From positions 62,001 through 126,000 of the forward strand of contig JADNYV010000053.1 of assembly GCA_015501055.1 (NCBI GenBank): a stretch of DNA of 64,000 bases, read 5' to 3'. The translations under genes were made by a program, and so were the position numbers. A model generated the notes under the pieces. It did not search any database and was not told the DNA's origin. It saw only the letters and a program-made list of their open reading frames with translations. Source of the DNA: Mucidula mucida (lineage: Eukaryota; Basidiomycota; Agaricomycetes; Agaricales; Physalacriaceae). Positions 22,963 through 35,750 of this stretch are shown one piece after another (the stretch's first letter is position 1; the number at the start of each line of letters is the position of its first letter).

Positions 22963-24763
22963 TGCCCATTAAACGCTACCAATGCTCGATGGAAAAGAAG
23001 AAGAAAATAGATGTGCTGAGATGCACTGGAATAACATGCACCTCCACTTATAAACCGCCCGGTCTGCTCAGTACATCAGATCCACTAATCTCGGGCGGGT
23101 AAAGATAGAAAAGTCTTCGAGACCGGATGCCAACGGTTCATCAAACGCGGAATGATTTAAAGTTTTAGAAAATGTGACGAGTATTCATCTCGCTTGGGTG
23201 TCTAGTCCATGGGGCTCAACTCTGAAAGCGGAATTTTACCTTTACGGATGTTCGAACATCGGATAGAAGATGCTGGGTTGATGAATTCTGTCAGGATAGG
23301 ACGGTGACAGCGGAGAACATTTGTTCGTCTTGCTCCATTTCGTAGGACGGTATAACCGTAAGATACGATTTCGGGTACCGATGGAAATCTCGGTCACAAG
23401 GATGTCGACTCAACTGATGTGAGTCTACATTGTAGATAGGCACCAGGAAGATGTGAATGTGCGTCATCATAAGAGTCTACTTCTTTCGCGTTCAGCAAAT
23501 CTTTTGTGAACAGTTGGAAGAGAAGTATACCTAACATATAAGATAAACGTAGGGAGCAAAACGTTTCTTTGCGTGCGCGTCCGATCGCCGGTCTTGCAAA
23601 CCGAATTTGAGCGCCAATTCCCAGATGCAGCCAACAGCACGTAGTCATTCATCATCATCAATTACACGGCACGGACCTTTCCAGCATTTGCGAACCATAC
23701 GGAGGTGTGGTAAATGAATTTGCGGAAGGATGCAATTCTGTTCCTTTTTGCAATAGACATCATCTCCAAAAGCTTGGTATTCTGGTAGTATGTAGTGCAC
23801 TCGTAGTACGATAGTCGCCGAATTGAAATTAGAACAATTTAATTTGGCCTCAATCTAGAGGTGGTACATTCTGGGGGAAGACATCAGAATGAAGCGCCAT
23901 ACACAGGTAAGAAAACGCACCAATACCGTTCCAATTGTAGAACCCAGATGAACACTCTCCTCAAGTTTTCCAAAGAAATTGCTATGTCGGTCAATAAATT
24001 GAATTATCGTTCTGTTCGCCGCGTCGGGCGTCGCTACCGTACGTGCCGCCGCTGTTTTTGACGTTTACCTCGATTGACCTCCTGTACGAGCGTGGGGTAT
24101 GAAGAGTTTTGAGCGTGTCTTCGACTTCCCGAGTTTCAGGCTGCGTCCGAGTCAGTGAGCCCAGAATCTGTGGGCAAGCGCCCGAAACGCGCCATCAGAT
24201 GCACTGAGCTCTAAGTCTTTGTCCAAATCGATAACTGCCCCCAGGGATGGGTACGAATGTAAAATTGTCCTAGATGACGTGTTTGATCTAGCGACCAGCC
24301 AGTCTTGCGGCTCATCGGCAATGGATTGTTGTGGCAAGAGGATGGGGGGATGTGTGACTGGCACAACAACACTGTGACAGCAGCCGGCTTCAAATCCAGG
24401 TTTTTCACTTCAAAAATACCAGGACGAGCCGGGTCTCAACCTTCGATCTACGGCTTGGGAAACAGCGAGCTGGTATGCTGCAGGAGGTACTACCTGCCTC
24501 CATACCCTCCTCCAGAATGAGACTCATGTTCTAAATGTTGTTGGAAGCATCCCAATTCCCAATCAGTGGTGTGCCCCTTCTTATATGAACTTGAATTCAT
24601 TCTACACTGTACTCATTTGAATCTGGCTTGTTTTCAAACAGTTTGAGGATTCAGTTCATGAAACAAAAACTTCAGAATTATTTTTACAAAGTTGTCCATG
24701 CCAAAGGCTCCTGTAGACTTTAGATGGTACAAGTAGTAGCTCTACCATAACCAAAATTGCTAT
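22963..24763. other. Intergenic, no supported gene
   Basis: Only short frames without motif or exon structure. It contains the P450 upstream region and the 3' flank of the acyl-CoA dehydrogenase. Confidence 0.5.
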
Positions 24764-26349
24764 CTATGAATGCTCCTTCTGAATGAACTTGGCAATAGTC
24801 TGCAACTGGATATTCGACGTCCCCTCATAAATCGCCCCAATCTTCGAATCTCGCCAATACTTCTCCACCCCCGTCTCCCGCGTGAACCCAGTGCCGCCCA
24901 TCCACTCAATCGCCTTGCCGCTCACGCTCTCCGCGACTTTGCTGGCCCACCATTTCGCCATGGCAGCCTCCTTCACAAAACTCAAGCCCGACTCTTTCCG
25001 GCGGGCAGCATTATATGTGAGCAGGCGCGCTGCCTCGATCTGTGTCGCGGCTTCTGCAAACTGGAATGCCATGCCCTGGAAAGTGCCGATGGGCTGACCA
25101 AATTGTGAACGCTGGTACGTGTATGGCACTGCCAGGTCGAAGGCACCCTGTGCGAGTCCAAGCATCTGAGCAGCAATTCCGATGCGTCCTATCCAATATT
25201 AGCTGGAAAACTTTTACCTGCAGGAGACAACATACCCTCATTTAATATCTCAATAGCGATCTAGAAAACCTGTGAGATTTACGTCGACAAAGGAGCAGAC
25301 AACTAACCTTGTAACCTTTTCCTTCACCACCAATTATGTTTGCCGCCGGAATCTTGACGTCGTCAAAGCTCAAGGTACACGTCGACGACGCGCGAATGCC
25401 TAGCTTCTCTTCCTTTTTAGCTATCTGAACACCCATATCCTTCGTCGCGAGGAAACACGTTATGCCTTTGTAACCCTTCGATGAGTCGATCTAAGAACGC
25501 GTAAGAACATGCAACGCGTCAAGGCCAAGCAGAGACCAACGTTGGCGAATACAAGGAATATCTCGGCTTCGTAAGAGTTTGTAATCCACATCTTGGATCC
25601 GTTAATGATGTAGTCGTCGCCTGACTTTGTCGCGCGGGTCTGCAGAGCGAATGCGTCTGATCCTGAGGCCGCCTCTGAGAGACAGAAAGATCCGAGCTGT
25701 TCCTAACGTTAGCGATGTTGTTGGCACAGTAAAGCGGCACTTACTTTGGACTCTGAAAGCTGTGGTAACCACTTTGCCTTCTGTTCTTCGGTGGCATACT
25801 TGCGGAGGACAGTATTCACGAGAGTATTGTGTACGTCACACAATACAGACACGGAAGGATCAACTTTCGCGAGCTCCTCAATGGCGATGATGGCGGACGT
25901 GAACGAAGACTCGGAGCCGCCGTGGTCCGCAGAGGTTTCTATACCCATTAACTAGGCTAGCGTTAGCCCCAATATGAACTAGGAGCACACGGACGTACAC
26001 CCTGCTCGAAGAGTCCCTTTATTATGGACGGATCCATCATCTCCTTCTCGTCCATTTCCCGTACTTTGGGCTTCACAACGTCGGTCGCAAAGCGCTGCAC
26101 TGAAAAAAGTGTAAGGTCAACAAAACCAACAAAACTAGGTGACATACCGCTCTCCCGAATCATGTTCTCTTCCTCAGTGAACGTGTCAAGTGACGCTATC
26201 CGGGCGCCCTCGACATTCCTGCGAGTCCTCGTAGTCGCGAATCCCCTAAAGCCATCCTATGAGCTCGCTGGCGGACGTCGTCGACGGTCTTACCTAGCCA
26301 CAGTGCGGCGCGGTACGGGGAGAGCAGTCTTCACGATGTTTCTGAACAT
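24764..26349 (-). CDS. Mitochondrial acyl-CoA dehydrogenase (short/branched-chain type)
   Basis: Multi-exon; ATG at 26349 in a good context (ACCACCATG). The N-terminus is a matrix-targeting presequence ([19 protein letters not shown]). Then come [53 protein letters not shown], the FAD/substrate region [86 protein letters not shown], and the C-terminal [20 protein letters not shown], whose Glu is the catalytic base in this subfamily. This order matches SBCAD/SCAD enzymes, which oxidise 2-methylbutyryl- and short-chain acyl-CoA in the mitochondrial matrix and pass electrons to ETF. The gene looks intact. Substrate preference cannot be read with certainty. Confidence 0.88.
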
Positions 26350-26841
26350 GGTGGTAAGAGGGTAAGGAGAAAATGGCCAACGGTCGGCTCAAGATAAAAA
26401 GCTACGATCTTGCCCCGAGATGGAGAGAATGCAGAGTGGAAATCACCTGCTAACGAGCTACCCCGCATTCCGATTAACACCGGCTTTCGGCAGTGCGTCG
26501 AGCCGGAAAAGCGCTCCGTACTAAAAATTTGAGAGTTCAAAGTATTGCAAGTTAAGAGTTGTCGTCATTACAATACATCTTTTGAGATGTTTGAGGCTGT
26601 TATAAGAAGAGATACGATGGTCCAAACTACATTTCTAGTTACAAGGGTTGCTAACAATCTTAAACATGACTCAAGTCTTAGACCAGTTGTACTGTAAGGC
26701 TGAGTGAACCAGCTGTGCTGATACCTTAGTAGAAAATAAAGAAAGAAACATGGACATGCATAAGTAAGGAGGCATACAGCAGTCGAAAGAGAGGTTGCAT
26801 ATACAAATGACACAGAGTTGATCAAAGGCTACCGCCAATTC
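26350..26841. other. Intergenic, no supported gene
   Basis: The 5' flank of the acyl-CoA dehydrogenase and the 3' flank of K2. No A-family sequence follows the K2 stop, so K2 has no convergent partner. Confidence 0.5.
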
Positions 26842-28288
26842 TTATACTTCTTTGCCGCCGTTACTCCTCAGCACGCGGTCAGTGCCCGCCACAGAACGCG
26901 TCGCCCTAGCTCGACGAGAAGGAGCGACTGGATGACGAGCCTTGGCCGTTCGCTTTTTCCTCCCCGCAGACGCTTTGGGTTTCGCAGCTGGCGTACGCTT
27001 GGGCTTTTTTGACAACCTCCTTCTCAAGCTCATCCTCGGCACGGCGTTTTCCAACTCGAGTGCCAAAGCCTTTCTTGTACTTTTTATTGCGCTCCTGCGC
27101 TCCGGTAAATTCAGCTCTGCGTTTTAGGGATGGCGTAAGTGTCTCGTCGCTCTCCTGATCAGGGCTCCAGTCCAGCAGCTGCACGTCTCTGAAAATTAAA
27201 GTGTGAAATCGCCTGGTAGTCAACATCTTTCACCGCGTCGTGAACTGACATAAAGATATCGTGAATCTTGGAATAGTGCGAGGCCTTGAAGCTAGCAGAA
27301 GGCCAGCGCGAGGGAGTTCTGTTGCCGGAACGAAGGGGCTTCGTAGATTGCACTTCCTTGTAGCACGTCACAAGATGAACTGCGCTCGTAAAGCCCTCGA
27401 GCAGCGGTAGAGCATTCGCTTGTGCATACAAAGGTTCCAGACAATGCATGAGGTCCCGTTGAGTCCTGACAAATTCCTTTATATACAAGTTGCGTTGGAA
27501 GGAACCCTCGAAGGATCCGTCGAAGAGCATCTCCCGACACGTTTGGATTGACTCGCACTTCTCGAGAGTGTTGTGCGCGCGAAGACAATCAGGGAGACTG
27601 TAGAGCAGAAGCCACACGTACACACATCATCGTCGAAGTAATATCTGTCTCGCTGGTATTCAACGGCCATGAAATGAGGCACTCCCTGAAAGCCATTTGA
27701 GTCAACATTGATTGTTACGACAAAAAACAAGTCTAAGCTCACAATCTGAGGAGGCGGGCTACCCTCGTCTTCGGAATAGTACTGGCGGGCGTGCTCGATA
27801 TCGGATATCTTGATGTGGCGATCGCGTGTGTGGACGAGGCAGTTAAGAGGGCTGATATCTCCGTGGATGAAGCCCGCCAAACGCATACGATCTAGAACTA
27901 CCCACAGAAATGAGAGAAGGAGACGACAACAAAGAGAAGACGTACTGGGCACAAGCTGGGCTAATGAAAGCATAAAGTCTCCGTGGTTGGACACTGTGTA
28001 CAACGATGCGCATTGATTCTCGAATGTCGTGCGCCAGCGTGGTTGTTCGTCATGCGATCGAGAACTGTTCACCGCGCTGTTACAGTCCACGTCAAACCAG
28101 ACGCCTTTCAATTCGCCGGAAAACTTCAAATCAGAGTGGAGCTCCTTGACGGCCCATACTTTCGTAGCTCGACTCGGAGTCACGACGGTGACATTGGACT
28201 CGTGTTCCGAACAAAGGTACTGCTGTCCAGCTACGAGAACACGATGCCGAGTGTTTCCTGCGTCGTCGTGGTGTGGATTGGGGGCCAT
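26842..28288 (-). pseudogene. K2: FunK1-like kinase pseudogene
   Basis: The ATG homologous to the K3 start is at 28288 (MAPNPHHDDAGN). The N-half is readable: KVWAVKELHSDLKF, FIHGDISPLNCLV, KISDIEHARQYYSE, PHFMAVEYQRDRYYF. Then about 65-70 nt are missing compared with K3, which deletes the HDLESVIW segment and shifts the frame; the C-lobe resumes as MYVWLLLYSLPDCLRAHN in another frame. Further shifts follow after GLEP and in an A-run within the basic tail, which reads KPKRTPAAKPKASAGRKKR in yet another frame. Three or more lesions make it a clear pseudogene. The catalytic residues that remain are canonical, so it was probably active before the deletion. Confidence 0.85.
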
Positions 28289-28369
28289 TGGAATAGTCAA
28301 GTGCTAAGTGTGAGAAAGAATCAAAGTCACTGTGCTGGGAGTGTGAGGACAACGAAGAGGCAGCACGTC

Positions 28370-28480
28370 CTATCTCCCCGCCATTGTGCGCAACGTGACT
28401 TGCAATCGCCAGTCCATTGTTCAATGACTGTGTCCAGAAATAGCCCGCCTTGGTGACTTACTGAGTTACACGTGCCCGTA
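28370..28480 (-). promoter_or_regulatory. K-family promoter block (K2 copy) with E-box
   Basis: Read on the minus strand: CACGTG (28469-28474), AAGGCGGGCTATT, CATTGAACAATGG, ACTGGCGATTGCA, CACAATGGCGGGGAGATA. It follows the order seen upstream of K3; the CArG core is lost (TTCTGG). Confidence 0.45.
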
Positions 28481-29123
28481 CTTATGAATCATGGCAGACT
28501 GACCTTTCGGAGGCGCAAAGATTCACGAATCTCGCGACTGTTTCTGAAAATATCAGTCACGGCGTCAAACAGTATGCGCCGGCTCATAGTGAGACAAGGG
28601 AAGTTAGAGAGGGAAGGGGATGCGATTAAGTTCTGGTTTACTTGTGTCCAGTGTCCAGCAGAGCTTCTATGATATCAAGCGTCAGTTCGGAGGCGTCCGA
28701 GAACGGTACTGCACCGAGATATGGTTTTGGTTTCCATCTGTAATGCGCTCGTTCGGAGGCGCTGGTCCGTGCTCAAGTCCAAGAGCGGTGGAAATACGAG
28801 ACTGATCAAAAGTGCGATATTCGGCGCAAAAATGCGTCAAGTCGTGGCTGTCAATTCTTTCACATCTAAAGCTGGTCTCGTAGGCCAGCCAAGAGTGTGA
28901 CATGTGTAGGAGGACTGCAGGGTTTAATAACCAGAAGACGAACATACAGGCTGCAAATGGGAGAAACTAGGAGAAACCAGGATCGGCATAGAATGAGGAT
29001 GAGTAAGGTGGCACAAGATTGCGCTGAGCAAGGTGAGAATGACCCGCATTCTAATCGTTGATCGTAGCGAGAGCTTGACGAACTCAACGACTGCAACCAT
29101 TACTCGTGGTGCCTGTTTGACAA
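28481..29123. repeat. K2 distal upstream region shared with K3 and K4
   Basis: The stretch to about 28880 is similar, in the same relative orientation, to the regions upstream of K3 (49860-50260) and K4. Shared pieces include GCAGAGCTTC, GGAGGCGTCC, GCGCTGGTCCGTG and GTCAAGTCGTGG-like segments. No protein gene is supported. The remainder is ordinary intergenic sequence. Confidence 0.5.
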
Positions 29124-30238
29124 TCAGCGAAGCGTGTGAGACAAGGTAGGAATACGAGCCGAGCTGTGTACGAGCTGATTGATTTTCAGTAAAGGATTGA
29201 ATGGCTTGAGAACGCGTGTTAACAAGAGTACTTGTGCGTCAAGCGTACACCTCACCGACCAAATCTCTTCGAAGGATTTCACCGGAGGCCGGATAGCGGA
29301 AGGCAAGCAGGAGAAGGGATTCAAAGGCTTGTAGTCCCATATCTGAATCGAGGGTAATGTCAAGAACAAGGATGGCTGAAGTGAGATGTGAAACGCCCGA
29401 AATGCGAGACAATGCCTTTCAGCAGCCGTATCCTCACTGTCCCTGGGTCCCATTTGGTGGGTTACAACGTGTCCTGAATACTCACTATTCAGCACAAAGA
29501 CGGGAGACGTCTTAGACATTGACATGTCCAGGTCGATGGAAAAGTCGGGCCGTCCATCTACGTTTTGGTAAAGGCCGGATGCCCAGAATCGCGCCTTGTC
29601 ACAGCCGGTGACGAGGCACATATATCCGTTGGTCCAGTGATACCCCAGTTTAGTTGAAACATGTTCATGCCAGCGTTGGCCGTGCGCAAGAGCAAAGTCA
29701 CGAAGCTTTTTGCGGCCAGACGCCGTGCACTCATAGGTAGACCCTCCTAAGGGAAGCGCGAATAAGGCGCCCTCGCTCGCTGCGCTTGTCACTTTCAGTC
29801 TATGACGTCCGTTTCTACGCACTGTAAGGAAAGACACTGGCTAGACAGACGTAATACGCACTGTTTGTGAAGTATAAAGGGTTTCTTGACGTTGTTTGTG
29901 CCGCCAAAGATGCCACGTCTCGGAAAACAATCTTTAGACACTGTAAGGTCTCTCTCTCGGTCCAAGACGACTGGCACAAAGTCGGGTGGTGCGCCATAGA
30001 TATTGCGAGAGTTGTCCGCCGGTAGTGTCACATTGAAGAGGTAGTCGACTTGTCCCATAGGCGCACGGAGAACAACGTCTCCGATCAGCATTCCCCGCTT
30101 CCAAAAATCGTTTCCGTGACCTTTTCTATTGACGTGCAACGACAACGGAGGTGACACATCCAATAAAGCATTCCCTTTGCAAGTGGGGTAGAATATCCGA
30201 GTGAACGTGTCACTGGATTGCGAATAGTCCTGCTTCAT
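29124..30238 (-). CDS. Hypothetical protein with a LVTGCDK motif
   Basis: Two exons: ATG at 30238 (MKQDYSQSSDTFTRIFYPTC), and a roughly 52-nt intron joining FILHKQ to NGRHRLKVTSAASEG. Product about 365 aa. Visible features: an N-terminal half with VDYLFNVTLPADNSRNIYG and FVPVVLDRERDLTV; a middle with LRDFALAHGQRWHEHV followed by GYHWTNGYMCLVTGCDKARF; and a less regular C-terminus. The (L/Y)LVTGCDK phrase is one I associate with a large family of uncharacterised Agaricomycete proteins, from memory only. There is no signal peptide or clear membrane span. The gene looks intact; no function can be assigned. Confidence 0.6.
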
Positions 30239-30300
30239 GGGAAGAACAAAGAAAGAAGAGTACTGCCGAAATTGTGGCTCGCTGGCGTTGCCTGTGCGCT

Positions 30301-30367
30301 ATCGATTACCGTTGCCGAGACGTTCATGGTCTGTTTTCGGCGACATTACCTGGGCCTGCCGTCCGGA
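30301..30367 (+). repeat. Left arm of a 67-bp inverted repeat
   Basis: Pairs with 31315-31381 with only about four mismatches. The core GGCGACATTACCTGGGCC is found as GGCCCAGGTAATGTCGCC in the other arm. The enclosed segment of about 950 bp (30368-31314) has no supported gene, so this may be a small non-autonomous DNA element. Confidence 0.7.
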
Positions 30368-31314
30368 CCCTAGGTAATGCGCATGGCCCGCCATCCCGTA
30401 CGACTGAACATCAAAAAATGATTGTCTTGCATTCAGAGCAGGACAAAAAACAAGCTCTCCTCCATACAACCTCCATACCAATACATTGTGACAGACTTGT
30501 TTCGCAAGGGTGGATGAAGAAATTGAACAAAGGAAAGGAGAGCATCTTCTAGAGAGACAAGGTGAGACGAAGTAAGTACTACGATGGGCGGGTCTTGACA
30601 ACGTGCTTGTGAGTTGTCTCAAGTTCGGGGCAGCACTGGAAGAACATACAGCAACGGAGTATGCTAAGTATGCATAGCAAACGTGCTGAGGACACTCCAG
30701 GAAGATCTGTGTCGTGTCCGCGGAATGAGAAAGCGCCAAAGACAGGTAGGATGAGTGCCAAACACGCGTGCACGCAATATCGTGAATGCAAGAGAGAAAC
30801 ACTCACATGATTAAAGCCACTCGAAGAGGATTAGCCTCGAGTCCTTGACACAACATGTTATTTCTGACCTCAGTAAGGTGGAGATGTGTGAGTGCTGCCA
30901 GTATGTTTAGTAAGAGGAATATATGCACTCACTTAACAATCATCCTTGCATAAACTCCACAATCAGAGAAACTCTCAAACAATAAGGAGGTTAAGCTATA
31001 GTACATATATGTGAAGTGCTTGAAAAAGGTTAAGAACACATGGCCACAAAATAGTACAATGCCGATATGCATTGAGGATGTGGAATGAAGAGAGCGCGGA
31101 AATTAGAAAACACCACTCATGAGAGGACAGGACGCGCTGTGGGCACTGACTGGAATAGGTTGAGCATTAAGATGAAGGTAACCCAGTGGTAGGAGATCTC
31201 AACACGTCTGAAACACCTCGGCGTGCCCTGCGTTCATTGAACTGGCGCCCGATTATGCTGAGGTTGGCGCTGGGTCGGCACTGGGGGTTAGCGGGACAGT
31301 AGCTGACCTGGGTC

Positions 31315-31381
31315 TCCGGACGGTAGGCCCAGGTAATGTCGCCGAAAACAGACCATGAACGTCTCGGCAATGGTAATCAAT
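31315..31381 (-). repeat. Right arm of the 67-bp inverted repeat
   Basis: Reverse complement of 30301-30367. Its outer edge lies about 190 bp before the AT-rich island begins. Confidence 0.7.
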
Positions 31382-34300
31382 AGCAATAGCAATCCTGCCT
31401 TTTGTGGCAGAAGATTTCCACAACCCGGCGACGTCAGTGGTGAGCGTGGGCATCCACCTGGTACGTGATAGCAGATTTGGCCTTGTTTGGCATTGGCTTC
31501 TCCCAGCCACTGCATGAGCCAGCAAATGTTCCGGTTGCCAGTACCTGCCACACCCATTTTTGGGCTCCAGATCAACAAGAAATATGTTTTTTGGGTTTTG
31601 GTATCAAAGTTACAAGGCCATTTTGCTAAAGTCCATCCATGAATATTTGGTATACCTATGTCCTGGGCGGATTTCTACATATGAAATAAAAGTATTCATA
31701 CCAACTTGTCGTAACTTTGTTGTAAATAGTCCAAAGTTCAATGCCTGACCGGGACAACATGTGAATGTAAGTGAGTCCGGTGCTGGCAACAATGCTCAAT
31801 TTGCCCGCCAACATGTCTTAATTAGTATGTCACATTACTGTGACAGAGCACGTTCTGAATTGCTGAAGGCACATTTGACGATCCATCCGGCTCTGTATCA
31901 GTACTTGCAGAGAGAAAATCACTCATCTGATATGTTAGCAGCATGGGGAAGAAAGGGGGCACTATCAGAGCCCCGACCACCTCAACTCTGCACTATGGAC
32001 CAATATTGAACTGAGAAGGAAGTTGCCTAAGCCGGAAATATCTGTATCACTGCTTCAGGTGCCCTCTAAAGTTAGCAGGCATCAGATGCCTTAAAAATGT
32101 ATGAAAATGAGTAGTATGAGAAGGAAAAGGAAGGATCAATAAGATAGGACACTGTCACCACATGCTAAAGCCGCAAGTTTTCCTTACTTTTTTACAATGC
32201 AGCTGATATCATGTTTTTTATGACTTTTCACACCTTACAATACCTATGGCTACGAGGGTATAAAACAAAACAAGCTAAACCATTTTTTAAGCTTGGTTAT
32301 CATGAATTATCGGATTTTTGATCTGCCATCAAAGATCCTTGGATGCCCACCACCAGCATCAGTGTTGCTGGAAGCCCAATTTCTTGGGGATAAACAAGTG
32401 TTTATGCAAGGGTAATTGTTGAGTGAGCGCGCTCTCTCCTCTTACTGACCATAAGAATCTTATCTTATCTCAGTCCAGACCAAGCAATCTTAAGAATATA
32501 TTGCCTATATGTGCAAAGCCTCTTAAGAATGTCTGCTTGATCAACCTAGCTCCTCATGTCCCTGCTCATGCGTAGCAATAGCTCTACCTAGGTATGCTGC
32601 AGCATCCGTCAAAGCCCTAGTAAATAAGAAAATAATGCTGCGCACATTTTTTAAGTAATCCTGCAGTCCTTCATACAACACACATAAATTGCAAAGCAAG
32701 AAGATGTGTGGCAATATATTTCTTAGCTAATATTGCAGCAGACAGGGATTGTCACTCGTGTCTTGCATATCTTAGCTCCAGCGCGGTTACCGGTAGCTGT
32801 TACATACCGTGCAGATGCCCGGCATTTGGCTGTATGGTTATTAATAATAAATGATTTTAATAAACATTCATTTGTAGCAGAGACAAAGTATAAAACCCAG
32901 GATGGACACAACTGTGACCTGAAGTTGGGCAGTGAATTTATAATATTTGAGTTTGGTAGTAACTTCAACTTGGAGGGAAACTAATGCAATGTCAGCTTGT
33001 TGGTTGAGCCAAACAATACCAACAAGACTTGGCACATTATCCTTTTGTCTCTCTCTCCTCTCACTACCACCATTAAGCTTAAATACAGTATGGTAAGGAT
33101 AGTGCTTACAGTCAACTGCATGTCATTGCTGGATGATGCAATCAGAGCTTAACTGTATATTGGCACTGTCTTGAACATATCACCCTTATGCAGCTAGGTG
33201 CTGAACATCAGTACTATTATTGTTGCGCTTATCAGGGTAAGCTACTTGCACTTTTTATAAGCTATTGATCCATTTTTAGTATGTAGGTTTAACCTTAGAT
33301 TTGTAGTACAAACACGGCAATATAGTTATTGATAACATCTAATGGTAGCCCTAGAACATCTATATCTTTTCTCATTACTTTTCATACTTTATGCTGGACA
33401 CCAAGAGGAACACAATTACAGCCTCTTAGCCTGGTTAAAACAGATAGTAAGTGCTTTTTCCTGCAATTTCAGATGTATATATTTACTTCATTAGCAACAG
33501 GACACAAATTCTTTAGCTATTAGTAAATAACATTGTGGGTTCCTTTATATAATCATTATCTCAGCCTTTTAACCTGCTTCTACCTTTAATTGGCCACTGT
33601 TGCACCCTTGGTATTGCAAATATGGTACATCAATTAAGTCTGCTTTTGTTAAGTTACTGATTAATATTATTTGTAGGTATCATCAGCTGTTTTATTTCTT
33701 AGAGTAAGTTTGTAAAGCCAATTAAGCTGAAAAGGTGTTACTGTCACAAATTGCCTCTATTCTGTTGTCCCCATCTCGGTCTATTTTATCATTATATCAA
33801 TGCCACACTCTTTCATTATCACATATTACACACTTTGGGTCTGGTTTGCACTGTCTTAGCCCAGGCCTAATCCAGGTATAGCCCATCAGCATAGCCTGTC
33901 ATCTGTCCATCACCCCATAACACAATCCATACTGCCTTTTGTTTAACTTTGAGCCATTTTATTGTTTACACAGCCACAGACTCTTTATATATATACACGG
34001 CCTTTCTAGGTAGTTTCCTTAGTTTATCAACTTCGTCTCTACACTATTTGGTAGCTCTCTGCACTGTATTAAGCCTACCCTGCTTTTACTTCATCTTATT
34101 ATCATCTCTGCCTCTTTTCTTCATTGTTTTGCCGTCTTTGTGCGACTTGGGTGGTTGTTTAGTTTACGCCGGACCCTGTTCTTAATAATAATCTTTATAA
34201 CATTAATACATGAACTGAAACTCTACAAAGTGTGATAATAGAATATCCAAAACTATGCTAAACTTCTAATAAATTCATTTATAATGAGATATTACAAGCA

Positions 34301-34549
34301 ACATCAATAGTGATAGAAGATATAGAGAAGTGAGTGGATATTCCCAACTTCCCAATACAGAACTATTTACTCAGAGAATTACTATGGAAAAAGATGTTAC
34401 CATATATGTGATTATATTGAGAGGGTATTTAGCATACAGAAGAGAAAAATCTTCCAGACGCACTAATACTAAAAATGTAAGAATGTGCCAATACAGAGTT
34501 CTTTGTGCAGAATAAAAGACTGTACAAAATAGATAAAAACAGTAAATAT

Positions 34550-35750
34550 AAGCAAATATTGCAAAAACTCAAACAAATGACCATTTGCAAGGTTATCCAT
34601 AACAAGAATAGTCATAAAGGAGCATTAGAAACCAATATACACTGATATGTTGAAACTTGTATGCTTTGTCAGAAACATCAGAAACATAATATATACATGG
34701 AGCCTAGAATAATCTCTACTTCTAGTATATTTAAAAAGGTATATGTAGATACTTTTCAAAGTCTACAGGTACACCTAACAAAAATGGCAAGACCTCAAAA
34801 CTAGACTTAGCAGTGGAAGAATTAAAGTATTTGGGGTACAATGCAGTTACTGTGACCCAATGTGATCTCTCTGGATGGTCAGAAGCTAGAGTCTTAAAAG
34901 AAAAAACTACAGAAATACTTGATGACTAATTGTTTGAGAAAGTATTGTTTTGTTGGGTTTGTATCAAATAAATAGTAACCAATAATGGGCCTTTAATCAA
35001 GAAAGCAATGCTACATATAGAACCAAAATATGGCATTACAAGAATCCTTATAACAGCCTAAAACGAACAAGTTAATGACAAAGTTAAAAAAGGACTGAGA
35101 TATTAAATAGTCTCTTGTTAAAATCTGTATACAAGACTCTTTAAAGTGGCCAGCATATTTACATAAAGTCTTGTAGGCAAAAAGGATTACTATAAAACAT
35201 GGTTTAGGTTGTTCTTTTACACGGTAAAAGGAAAGGAACCAATACTCTGCTTAATTATATGAAGGTAACTTGATTAATAGAGTTGCTAGATAAGATTTTA
35301 TCACACTCAACCTTTGTTGCTTACCAATCTAGACAAATTGCTAAGCATGCATTAAATGTTGCAGAAATAAAAAAATAAGTGACAGCCAATAAGAGAAAGG
35401 CTGCTAAACACTTCATAGAGCAATTTAAGAATACTATGCCAAACTAGAAATTTGAGATAGGTAAACTAGTACTTGTAAGGAATACCAGAATTGAAGATGA
35501 ACTGAACTCCAAGTTCATAGAGAGGTTTATGAGACCTTATGTGGTAGTAGCAAGAACTTTTGCTGCCAACTATATATTAAGTGATTTGAATAAAGTACTT
35601 TTAAGAAGCAAAATTGCCGGTTTCTGTATCTTGCCTTTCTACTCTAGGAAAGACCAAATCAATTTAGACAAGAAATTTTATAATAAGTTATATGCCATAA
35701 AAGATGGGGTTAATAAAGCATATAGCACAATTGCTAGAAGTGTGTTGTAG
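34550..35750 (+). mobile_element. Degenerate Ty3/Gypsy integrase region
   Basis: In mixed frames with stops, the order of a Ty3/Gypsy integrase is visible. A zinc-binding-like part has HKGALETNIH and CMLCQKHQKH; then KKVYVDTF (first catalytic Asp, codon 34748-34750); LKYLGYNAVTVTQCDLSGWS; IVTNNGPLIKKA, where the usual TDNG Asp is Asn (34981-34983); YGITRILITA; and VNDKVKKG, where the usual VERG Glu is Lys (35086-35088). The C-terminal part has MRPYVVVARTFAANYILSDL and IAGFCILPFYSRKDQ, the typical post-integrase beta domain. No reverse transcriptase, protease, gag or convincing LTR pair could be found beside it. Confidence 0.82.

Noticed and set aside
23394..24408. Several 60-85 codon frames
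   Set aside because: No conserved motifs, splice logic or codon pattern; left as intergenic.
31160..31310. SINE or tRNA-derived element
   Set aside because: No convincing A and B boxes, no cloverleaf and no poly(A)/T end.
32408..32682. Possible solo LTR (starts TGTTG, ends CAACA)
   Set aside because: No matching 5-bp target duplication, no second copy in the window and no internal domain nearby; the short inverted ends could be chance in AT-rich sequence.
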